This document shows, piece by piece, positions 34,482-44,093 of a stretch of DNA of 64,000 nucleotides. Source of the DNA: Chalciporus piperatus (lineage: Eukaryota; Basidiomycota; Agaricomycetes; Boletales; Boletaceae); assembly GCA_038093975.1 (NCBI GenBank), contig JBBPTG010000073.1, forward strand, positions 60,410 through 124,409, given 5' to 3'. How positions within the stretch are numbered: position 1 is the first letter of the stretch; each line of letters opens with the position of its first letter. Under the pieces are notes generated by a model. That model was not told where the DNA came from. It saw only the letters and a program-made list of their open reading frames with translations, and ran no database searches. A program made the position numbers and the translations under genes.

Positions 34482-37400
34482 TTATACCTTTTCGGTATCC
34501 GGCACGGTATTCAACCAATTGATTTGTCCATCATCCACCTGACTCGTTAAATGGTCATACGGCTGGAATAGTAACTCGAATAGACTCTGAGTCATGCGGA
34601 GTAATCGTGGAGCGGACGAATGTATCTTGTTGAATTCCCTTATTGCATCCTGTGCATTCTTGAGATTAGATCTCAGTTCCCATGTCCGATCAGATTCCGC
34701 ATAGCCTTTCCAGTGCACGAGGTATTTCAGGGTTTTTCCCTGTAAACGAGAATCAACGATGTAATCCACCTCATATTCATCATCTCTGTCTTCTGTCACA
34801 ATCACAGGCCCAGGCTTGTCAACGGTTTGCTCCCGTAACCTGTCCTTATATGGTTTGACACGTGAAACATTAACGACGGGGTGAATTTTCATGGTACGCG
34901 GAAGCTTCAAACGTAGTGCGTTCCGTCCAATCAGGGTTGTGATTTCGTAAGGACCCAACCATCGTGGGGAAAGTTTCTTAGATCTCTGCGCCAGGGGGAG
35001 ATTAGCTGTAGACAGCCAAACTTTCTGACCAATCTCGTAAGATGGTGAGTCAGAGCGGTGTTTATCAGCTTGTTCTTTCATACGCTTCTGAGCTTCTATT
35101 ATGTTATCCTTGGTTTCTTTCAACGTGTTGGCAAGCGTGTCGACAAAGTCCGTAGCAGCGGGTGCTTTAGATGTGTAATTCTCTATTCCCATTCTTGGAG
35201 AATATGTATGTGTGACGTTGAAAGGAGCTTTGGACGTAGAAGCTTGCTTCTTTGAGTTGTATGAGAATTGAGCAATTGGTAACCAATCAGTCCATTCTTC
35301 TTGTTTTTCTGACGTGAACAAACGGAGATATTGTTGTAGATCTCGATTCATACGTTCAGTTTGCCCATCAGTTTGGGGGTGAAAGGCGGTGGAGAGTTTG
35401 GGTGTAATGCCAAGATGTTTGCATATGTCTTTCATCACTTGAGATGCGAATTGCGGACCTCGGTCCGATATGATGGTTTTAGGAAGTCCATGATGTTTCC
35501 ATACATGGGTTAGGTAAAGACGAGCAGTGTCGAGAGCGGTGACTGTCTTGTTGCAGGGAATGAATTCGACTTCTTTGGAGAATCTGTCGACGACGACAAG
35601 AATAGAATCGAATCCGTTCGAGAGTGGGAGATCGGTGGTGAAATCTGCAGAGATATGTTCCCAGAGAAGATCCGGAACCTCAAGAGGGCGAAGTTTTCCA
35701 GATGGAGCGTAGTTTATCCCTTTGAAACGTGCACATCTGTCACAGCGTGAGACATAGTCTTTTACCAGCGTAGCCATTCCTGGCCAGGCATAGCTGCGCT
35801 GGAGCAGTTCGATTGTCTTTTCATATCCGGGATGTCCAGCAATGGGTGTGTCGTGATGAAGCCGAATAATCTCCATGCGGAGATCTTCTTCTTCAGGGAC
35901 ATACAGTCTTCCTTCCTTGTCGATCAGAATTCCATCAGACTCTTCGCAAATGCCGTGTTCTTTACAGAGTTTCATGACTTCTGTCTCACGTATTTTGAAG
36001 GTTGCTTTTCTGATCTTATCTTTGATCAAATCGGAATCGGTTGATAGTCGAACGGTTGACGTGGCAGCTATTCTGTCCGGAGATATTACGAGGACAGCTT
36101 TGTTATCTGCTTCGATACCGATTGCGTGATCTTCTCTTCTTGATAAGGCATTGGCTTTTCCCATTTGGGAACCTGCCTTGTGTAACCATTTGAAATTGAA
36201 TCGGCTAAGATATTGAGACCAACGTGCTTGGCGACGATTTAGATCTTGCCGAGTCATGAAGAACTGGAGATTTGCGTGGTCGTTCCAGATTTCGAACTCG
36301 TGCTTGGAACCTTCCAGATAATGTCTCCATTGTTCTAGACTTCTGATAACGCTTAGCATCTCTTTATCCGCGATGGGATAGTTGCGTTCTTCCGGTGACA
36401 TGGAGTGGGAAGAGAACGCGACGGGATGCCATTTGTCTCCTTGTTCTATAGATAGAACAGCACCCGTGGCGTAATTAGATGCATCCGATTCTAGATGGAA
36501 GCGTTTGTCATTGTCTGGGAAAGCGAGTATGGGAGCGGTGATGAACTTCTGTTTCAATGTGTTGAAGGCGTTCCTCTGCACATCTTCCCATGCGAATTTC
36601 ACATCCTTCTTGGTAAGGTCATTCAAGGGTCTAGCCACTTGAGCGTAGTCTTGAATGAAACGGCGATAGAAGTTTGCTAACCCAAGGAAGCTTCTGACAC
36701 CTCTGACATTTGTCGGAGTTGGCCATTCGGTGATTGCCTTGACCTTATCGTCGTCCATCCTGATTCCCTCGGGAGTAATTGTCATTCCCAAGAATTCTAC
36801 TTCTTTGGTATGGAAGACACATTTCTCTGGTTTGACGAAGAGGTCATTCTCTTCTAGGCGACGAAGAACTTCTCTGACTATTTTGGCATGGACAGCAGGG
36901 TCGTCGGATTTGGTAAAGATCATGATGTCATCAATGTAAACAACAACGGCGTCTTCCATATCCGAGAAGATGTCGTTCATCATGGTCTGGAATGTTGCAG
37001 GAGAATTGCATAATCCGAAGTACATTACCAAGGGTTCGAAGGCGCCACGGAAGCATACGAATGCGGCTTTAGATTCATCACCTTCTTTGATGCGGATGTT
37101 GTTGTATCCCCAGCGCAAGTCCATTTTGGTAAACAGTTTTGCGCCTTTCAGTTTATCAACCAATTGGGAAATGAGGGGTAGCGGATAATTGTTTTTCACC
37201 GTGTGTTCATTTAGATATCGGTAATCTTGAACCATGCGTTTCTTGCCATCCTTCTTGGGAACGAAGAACACGGGAGAAGTCTGTTCAGATTTGGAAGGAC
37301 GAATGTATCCTTTCTTGAGCTGATCATCAATGAATGCGCTGACTTCTTCTTGTTCCGTAACAGATAGTGGGATAAGACGACCCTTTTTCGGCTTGTAGGT

Positions 37401-37484
37401 GTCTTTCAAGTCAATTGCATGATCCCACGGCTTACGGGTTGACATCAGGGAAAACCTCCCCTGGATAATTGCATCAAATCCCAT
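34482..37484 (-). pseudogene. Chromovirus pol: RT, RNase H, integrase, chromodomain (5' part split off)
   Basis: The retroelement sequence starts at about 37440 (STRKPWDHAIDLKD); the first residues come from the inserted element. In order: RT (YRYLNEHTVKNNYPLPLISQ, YIDD active site in VVVYIDDIMIF), RNase H (FHLESDASNYATGAVLS), the zinc-binding HHCC and core of integrase (HHDTPIAGHPGYEKT, SRCDRCARFKG, FHPQTDGQTERMNRDLQQYL), and a C-terminal chromodomain (YEVDYIVDSRL, YLVHWKGYAESDRTWELRSN). All catalytic motifs look intact and there is no internal stop in about 980 codons. The protease half lies beyond the insertion at 37442-39867, so the polyprotein is no longer continuous. Confidence 0.92.
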
Positions 37485-37949
37485 GTATTTTCAGGTAAAA
37501 CTTGGTAAAATATGATAATAGCTCAATTTTCGCAATTTCATGAATTACGAACTAATTCCTAGCCTCCTCTGATCATCCTGATAATTATCAAGAATTACTT
37601 CAAATACTTGATAATTCATGACTATTACTAGAGTAATTCTACTGCCATTCATTGCTCTTCTTTCAATTTAACTTCACACAAAGCAAGGATAGAGAAAGAT
37701 AAATCATATATATTGCCAGTGGCAGCATTATCTACTACATCTCATGTACTAATCTATCACTACAATAATGATGGGCTATGATGGGCTATGATGGGCTATG
37801 ATGATGATGATGAGATGATGGACCTACCAGTGGTGATGGTGAGATGAGGGGATGATGGCATACACGAGTGAGCTGGAGGTGGTGGTAGGCATGAGCGAGA
37901 GTGAGTTGAGCAGTTGGGTTGGTGAGTGATGAAAAACTTACCTCATGAT

Positions 37950-38610
37950 GGCGGCGGGGCTGTTGAGCCCTCATCTGCCATGTTGTACAAGTTGAGGGTG
38001 AAAGGTGAAGGTGGTGGGGGGTGGTAGTGGTGGGGCGAACAGCCCGAGCGGCTTGGTGAAGTGAGCGGGTGAATTAGTGGGTGCGCAAAACGCACCTTGT
38101 GATGCCGGCGGGGCTATTGAGCCCACGCCGGCCGGCCGTTCGTTCGAGATGAGGGTGAGGTGGGTTTGAAGGTGGTGGTGGTGGCCTGAGCCGTTGTGGA
38201 CGAGGTGAGTGGATGTGGTGATGGGTGAGTGGGAACTCACCTAGTGAGGCCGGCGAGGCTATTGAGCCCACACCGGCCGTTTTTTTGAGGTCGAGGGTGA
38301 GCCGAGTTGTGTAGAGATGTGGTGGAAGGTGGTGGTGGGGCAAAGAGCCCGCGGCTGTGTTCGAAGTGAGCGGGTGTCGAGGTTGGTGAAAAATGCTCAC
38401 CTGTCGAAGCCGGCGGGGCTGTTGAGCCAGCGCCGGCTGTGATTTCCGACTTGTGTTGAGATGTGATGGAACGTGGTGGTGAGGCAAAGAGCCCGCGCGG
38501 CCGTGTTCGAAGTGAGTGGGTGTCGAGGTTGGTGCAAGAATACTCAAATACTCACCTGTCGAGGCCGGCGGGGCTGTTGAGGCCACGCCGGCTGTGATTT
38601 CCGAGTCGTG
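37950..38610 (-). repeat. Five GC-rich hairpin modules, copy B
   Basis: Five modules at about 37955, 38103, 38250, 38412 and 38560 carry GCCGGCGGGGCTGTTGAGCC or close variants and can fold into an imperfect stem with a short loop. They are spaced about 147-160 bp apart, and most have ACTCACCT a few bases upstream. Both strands stay open over long stretches, but the translations are low in complexity and unlike any known protein. Confidence 0.75.
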
Positions 38611-38739
38611 TTTATGGTGTGGAAAGAGGAATGTGAGCAAAGGCTGACAGTGACAGTGACACGGCGAGTTCAACACGGTCACGTGACCTGCTCGCGCGGA
38701 TTTTTGTCAAGTCCGAGCATTAGGACATTGGGGCTACAT

Positions 38740-39690
38740 TTCATTAGGATTTACAACTACTGCACTTTTTGTACACTTGTGTACGCTTTTTTGTACACTT
38801 TCAATAGACTGATTACTACACTTTCCAGTACACTTGTCCTACGCTTTTTGTACACTTTATTGTACACATTTGGTACACTCAATCACAACACTCTTTCCCA
38901 CACTTTTGACTACAGTTTTAGTACGCTTTTTTGTACACTTTAGCTACACTCAATCTAGCTACACTGTCCTACTCATTTGACTATAGTTTCACTACGCTTT
39001 TTGGTACACAGCCACACTCAATGCTAATACACTCTTGACTACACTTTCAGTACACTTTTTTGTACACTTTAGCTACACTCAATCACAGTACATTTTCCCA
39101 CATTGCTAACTACACTTTTAGTACGCTTTTTTGCACACTTTAGCTACACTCATTTATCCTCACTCTTGACTACACTTTTATGTACACTTTAGCTACACTC
39201 TATCACAATACACTTTCCCACACTTGTAACTACACTTTCACTACGCTTTTTTGTACACTTTAGCTACACTCAATCAAATACACTTTCCCACACTTGTAAC
39301 AACACTTTCACTACGCTTTTTTGTACCCTCTAGCTACACTCAATCTAGTTACACTTTCCCACACTTGTAACTACACTTTCACTACGCTTTTTTGTACACT
39401 TTAGTACACTCAATCTAGTTACACTTTCCCACACTTGTAACTACACTTTCACTACGCTTTTTTGTACACTTTAGTACACTCAATCTAGTTACACTTTCCC
39501 ACACTCTTGCCTACACTTTCACTACGCTTTTTTGTACACTTTAGCTACACTCAATCACAGTACACTTTCCCACACTTTTAACTACACTTTCACTCCACTC
39601 TTTTATACACTTGAGCTACACTCAATCCTAATACAATCTTGACTACACTTAGTACACTTTTCTGTACACTTTCTGTACACTCTACTACAA
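38740..39690 (+). repeat. T-rich minisatellite, unit about 65-70 bp, copy B
   Basis: About 12-14 imperfect copies of a unit built from CTACGCTTTTTTGTACACTT, AGCTACACTCAATC and ACACTTTCCCACACTTGTAA. No coding potential. The same unit, inverted, occurs at 42050-42660 and, in short form, at 32385-32525. Confidence 0.85.
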
Positions 39691-39840
39691 GAGTAAAATT
39701 ATCTATATAATCATCATGAATTATCATAAAATATCAACTAATACATAGTCAGGGGTGGTCAAATTCCAGATAATTCATGAAATTTCAAGTTTTTTCGAAA
39801 ATTTCAAGTATTAGCTGAGATTATCTACAATTCTATGCAA

Positions 39841-40622
39841 TTATCCAGGGGAGGTTTTCCCTGATGTTGGCATGCGTTCAGATTCCTTTTTCTTGAACAA
39901 GTGAATATACTTGTGATATTCTTTTGGAACAAGTTCTTCCGGAGTCTTTTCCGTTTTTAGTTCGGGCGCTTCCTTCTTTGCGGCATTGATGTGACGAAGA
40001 GAATTCCGTTCTTCATCATCAAGTTGACGTGCAAACGGTGGTTTATCTCGTAAAACGGAGCAAGACCAAGGACAACGTGTCATGTGGACCGTTCCTTTGT
40101 TCCAATCTATCTCTGGATTGTGCTGCTTCAGCCATGCGTATCCTAGTATCATCTGATTCTTTCCGAGATCAGTGACTTCTGCAATGGCCTTCTCACGATG
40201 TCCGTTGAAATGGATAATGATTTCCGCACAGTGTGTTATCTGTCCAGCGGAATGATGCGTTCCGTCCACGTTGTATACCGTAAGTGGGTGTCTGAGTTGC
40301 ACGAGGGGTAATTTGATTTTATCAGCCCATCTCTGATCAACGAAGATAGTGTTAGCTCCTGAATCAAGAAGTGCCTCTGCTCGTGTGAAAGCAGAAGGGA
40401 GGCGTTGCGAAGCGATGGAAGTAGATAGCTTCAATTCTCGATCCGTCGTGCGAATGAAACGTGGTCCTGGGTTTTCGGAAAGATATCGGATTATGGAAAC
40501 GGAATTAAGCACCTGACTAGAGTCCAGGCCAAGCTCATGATCAACATGAGACCCCGTTTGACTGTGTAAATAGTTTACAGATTTTCCTAACGAGTTAGTT
40601 GCGGTCCGTTTGCCCAGATCAT
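39841..40622 (-). pseudogene. Chromovirus pol N-terminal part: aspartic protease
   Basis: The open frame runs from the gag-pol junction at about 40622 to the insertion at 39867; its last few codons lie in the inserted element. The retropepsin motif is ALLDSGANTIFVD, followed by MILGYAWLKQHNPEIDW, the usual second landmark of Gypsy proteases, and a linker to RT ending KKKESERMPT. The frame is -1 relative to the gag frame that stops at 40623-40625 and has no good ATG of its own near the junction, which suggests expression by frameshifting. The 3' half of pol lies at 34482-37440. Confidence 0.85.
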
Positions 40623-40970
40623 TCAGGCCGCTTTGCCTTTTCCCTTCATTTCGATATCTTTCATATCGTAGAAGTAAGCCTTCATTTCGTCGAATGAACG
40701 GCCTTCAAGAGCGCTAGATTCGGTAGACAGTTCTCTCACCTGTCTCTTCTGAAGTTTGCAGGCACGTTTGTGTTCGCCTCGTGACCAGCCACAGCCCTTG
40801 CATTTGGTACTAGGTACCGGACATTGCTGTTTCGGATGTCCCGGTTTCCCACAGTTCCAACAATTTCCTTGTTTCTTCTCTTTGAAATTGCTTGTGGCCG
40901 CCTTAACGGCAGATGCTGCTTCTTCTTCTTCTATCTCGCCTTCTTCGATTTCGGCAGAACCTATATCCAT
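40623..40970 (-). pseudogene. Chromovirus gag C-terminal part with CCHC zinc knuckle
   Basis: This is the 3' end of gag after the insertion at 41047-44119; retroelement sequence in the same frame extends up to about 41041. A glutamate-rich stretch (EIEEGEIEEEEAAS) precedes a zinc knuckle CWNCGKPGHPKQQC (C-x2-C-x4-H-x4-C) and a further Cys pair (CKGCG). It ends in a stop TGA at 40623-40625, 12 bases after a GGGAAAA heptamer (40638-40644, minus). The first knuckle of gag lies beyond the insertion. Confidence 0.82.
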
Positions 40971-41089
40971 TGGGGCACCACGACCCGGTTGTGTGCCCGT
41001 GTTGGTATATTTATATCGCGGGGTATCACCTGCGGTTCCATCAGCAACACTGCAAAAAGTCTGAAGTTACTGGAATGACTGGATCAGTT

Positions 41090-41990
41090 AAATCAGTAGT
41101 CCAGTGGCCCAGTAACAAGTAGTTTCAGTAGTTTCAGTAGTTTCAGTAACCTAGTCACCCAGTCATCAAGTAGTTTCAGTAGTCTTAGTAACCCAGTGGC
41201 CTAGTGGCCCAGTCATCCAGTCATTTCAGTAGCTTCAGTAGCTCAGTCATTCAGTCATCCAGTAGTCTCAGTAGTCTCAGTCATCCAGCAGCCCAGTCAT
41301 CCAGTCATCCAGTCATTTCAGTAGTCTCAGTAGCTCAGTCATCCAGTCATTCAGTCATTTCAGTGGTCTCATTAGTCCAGTGGCCAAGTGTTCCAGTTAT
41401 CGAGTAGTTCCAGTAACCCAGCAGCCCAGTCATCAAGTCATCCAGTTACTTCAGTAGTCTCAGTAGCCCAGTCATTCAGTCATTCAGTCATCCAGTAGTT
41501 CCAGTAACCCAGCATCCCAGTCATCCAGTCATCCAGTAGTTCCAGTAACCCAGCAGCCCAGTCATCCAATCATCCAGTCACTTCAGTAGTCTCAGTAGCT
41601 CAGTAGCCTAGTGTTCCAGTCATCCAGTTATCTCAGTAGCCTAGTAGCCCAGTGCCCTAGTCATCCAGCAATCCAGTTGTCTCATTACTCCAGTCATCCA
41701 GTATTCCAGTATTCCAGTAATCTAGTCACTCAGTGGTTCAGTAATCCAGTCACTTCAGTAATCCAGTCACTCAGTGGTCCAGTAATCCAGTCACTCCAGT
41801 CACTCCAGTCACACAAGTCACACAAGTCACTCTAGTAATCCAGTCACCTCAGTAATCCAGTCACTCCAGTAATCCAGTCATCCTGTGGTCCAGTAATCCA
41901 GTCACTTCAGTCACACCAGTCATACCAGTTATCCAGTTACCCAGCCCTCAGCTCACCCAATCACTCCAGTACTACTCAGTCATCTAATAG
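41090..41990 (+). repeat. CAGT minisatellite, left arm of copy C
   Basis: About 100 imperfect 8-9-bp units of the type CAGTCATC, CAGTAGTCT, CAGTAATC. Its inverse forms the right arm at 43590-44060, so the two arms could pair over several hundred bases. Open frames here translate to low-complexity Ser/Val runs and are not genes. Confidence 0.85.
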
Positions 41991-42049
41991 AGTCATTCTA
42001 ATTAGTGACATTTTATAATCATTCATAGGATGGATTATAGCTAAAGTCC

Positions 42050-42660
42050 ACAAAAATGTGTACTAAAAGTGTAGTTAACAATGTGGGAAAGGGTATTAGG
42101 ATTCAGTGTAGTGAAGTGTACAAAAAAGCGTAGTAAAAGTGTAGTTACAAGTGTGGGAAAGTATAGCTAGATTGAGTGAGCAAAGTGTACAAAAAAGCGT
42201 AGTAAAAGTGTAGTCAAGAGTGTGGGAAAGTGTAGCTAGATTGAGTGTAGCAAAAGTGTACAAAAAAGCATAGTAAAAGTGTAGTGAAATGTGTGGGAAA
42301 GTGTGTAGTGATAGAGTGTAGCTAAAGTGGACAAAAAAGTGTACTAAAAGTGTAGTTACAAGTGTAGTGATTGAGTGTAGCAAAGTGTAACAAAAAAGCG
42401 TAGTAAAACTTGAATCAAATGTGTAGGAAAGTGTAGCTAGATTGAGTGTAACAAAAGTGTACAAAAAAGCGTAGTAAATGTGTAGTTACAAGTGTGGGAA
42501 AGTGTATTAGGTTAGAGTGTAGCAAAAGTGTACAAAAAAGCGCAGTAAGTGTGTAGTTACAAGTGTAGCAAAGTATGTGGAGATCAAACCTATTGAAAGT
42601 GTACAAAAAAGCATACACAAGTGTACAAAAAATATGGTAGCTATCTAGTGTAGGAGATCC
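42050..42660 (-). repeat. T-rich minisatellite, copy C (inverted)
   Basis: About nine imperfect units with GTGTACAAAAAAGCGTAGTA and GTGTGGGAAAGTGTAGCTAG, the inverse complement of the unit at 38740-39690. No coding potential. Confidence 0.85.
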
Positions 42661-42794
42661 TAATAAAGTGTAGCCACATTTCCCTAATGCTCGGACTTGA
42701 CACAAAATCCGCGCGAAAAAGTCACGTGACCATGTTGAATTTGCCGCGCCACCTCTTCGACTCTCTCTCACCACTACACCACACCTCAACAACA

Positions 42795-43410
42795 ACAAAA
42801 CGGCCGGCGAGGGCTCAAAAGCCCCGCCGGCATCGCCAGGTGAGTGAAAACTCGCTCACCACCATATCCGCTCACCTCGCAAACAGCCTGCTGCCACCTA
42901 CCACCTCACTCTCGACACGAAAACGACGAAAACGCGAAAACGCGGCCGGCGTGGGCTCAACAGCCCCGCCGGCTTCACGAGGTGAGTGATAAGCCACCTG
43001 CTCACCCCGCAAACAGCCGCTTGCACTGCTCGGCCCACTACCACCTACCACACCACTCTCGACACGAAAACGACGAAAACGCGAAAACGCGGCCGGCGTG
43101 GGCTCAACAGCCCCGCCGGCTTCACGAGGTGAGTGAGAACTCGCTCACCACCACATCCGCTCACCCCGCAAACAGCCGCTCGCACTGCGCGGCCCACTAC
43201 CACCTACCACACCACTCCCGACACGAAAACGCGAAAACGCGGCCGGCGTGGGCTCAACAGCCCCGCCGGCTTCACGAGGTGAGTGATAAGCCACCTGCTC
43301 ACCCCACAAACAGCTGCTCGCACTGCTCGGCCCGCTACCACCACTTCTCACCACCTCAAGCTCAAACAACGAAGCCGGCGCGGGCTCAACAGCCCCGCTG
43401 GCTTCAAAGG
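42795..43410 (+). repeat. Five GC-rich hairpin modules, copy C
   Basis: Five modules near 42800, 42940, 43090, 43240 and 43370 share GGCCGGCGTGGGCTCAACAG and AGCCCCGCCGGC, each followed by GAGGTGAGTG. Units of about 130-150 bp are strongly conserved, including a linker with ACACGAAAACG. The plus strand is open for 195 codons across all five (42844-43428) with a repeating peptide (AWAQQPRRLHEVS). The open frame may simply reflect low stop-codon content. Confidence 0.8.
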
Positions 43411-43589
43411 TTCGTGTTTATTTGTTGACTAACACACCTACTCACCTCGTACATAGCTGCTCGTGTTGCATGGCACTTCATTAACTTGTAACTATTGTAC
43501 CACAATACATGTAATAGTTAGACATAATATATTTCGCATTTTCTGAACTGTCATAAGGTGTGAATTAATCATAAGATATAGTGAACTAG

Positions 43590-44060
43590 TAATTGGGACT
43601 GGGTGACTGGATTACTGGGTGACTGGATTACTGAGGTGACTGGGTGACTGGATTACTGGGTTACTGAGGTGACTGGGAGTGACTGGTGACTGGGTTACTG
43701 GTGTCACTTGTGTAACTGGAGTGACTGGAGTGACTAGATTACTGGATCACTGAGTGACTGGATTACTGAGACTACTGGATTACTGGACCACTGAGTGACT
43801 AGATTACTGGAATACTGGAATACTGAATGGCTGGAGTAATGAGACAACTGGATTGCTGGATAACTAGGGCACTGGGCTACTAGGCTGCTGAGATGACTAC
43901 ATGACTGGGACACTGGGCTACTAGGCTACTGAGATAACTGGATGACTGGAACACTGGGCTACTGAGCTACTGAGTCTACTGAAGTGACTGGGCTAATGAA
44001 CCAATGAGATTACTGAAATGACTGGCTGACTGGATGACTGGGCAACTGAGCAACTGGCGT
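43590..44060 (-). repeat. CAGT minisatellite, right arm of copy C
   Basis: About 50 imperfect units of ACTGGATTACTGGGTGACTG type, the inverse complement of the array at 41090-41990. It joins directly to the terminal inverted repeat at 44063-44111. Confidence 0.85.
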
Positions 44061-44093
44061 ACTGGTTTAACTGATCCAGTCATTCCAGTAACT

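Larger units (their letters stand above)
37442..39867 (+). mobile_element. Composite repeat element, copy B: 2.4-kb insertion in pol with 33-bp inverted ends
   Basis: The element begins ACATCAGGGAAAACCTCCCC at 37442 and ends with the inverse complement at 39867; the inverted match runs about 33 bp. The dinucleotide TG is repeated at both junctions (37440-37441, 39868-39869), and removing the element restores the pol frame between the ERMPT and RKPWD segments. Subterminal A/T-rich sequence with GATAATTCATGA words lies at both ends. Inside are five GC hairpin modules (37950-38610), the CACGTG core (38663-38727) and a long T-rich minisatellite (38740-39690). There is no transposase, so it is non-autonomous. 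Two-base duplications with these ends do not point me to a named superfamily. Confidence 0.85.

Noticed and set aside
37442..39867. The pol interruption as a spliced intron
   Set aside because: It has long terminal inverted repeats, satellite content and a TG duplication, and lacks GT-AG ends at the frame-restoring junction; a transposon insertion explains it better.
41204..41835. Open frames with repeating Ser/Val/His peptides
   Set aside because: They follow from the CAGT minisatellite, appear in several frames and lack any start, splice or family support.
41090..41990. CRISPR-like regular repeats
   Set aside because: Units are 8-9 bp, imperfect and contiguous, without unique spacers, in a eukaryotic context; this is a minisatellite.
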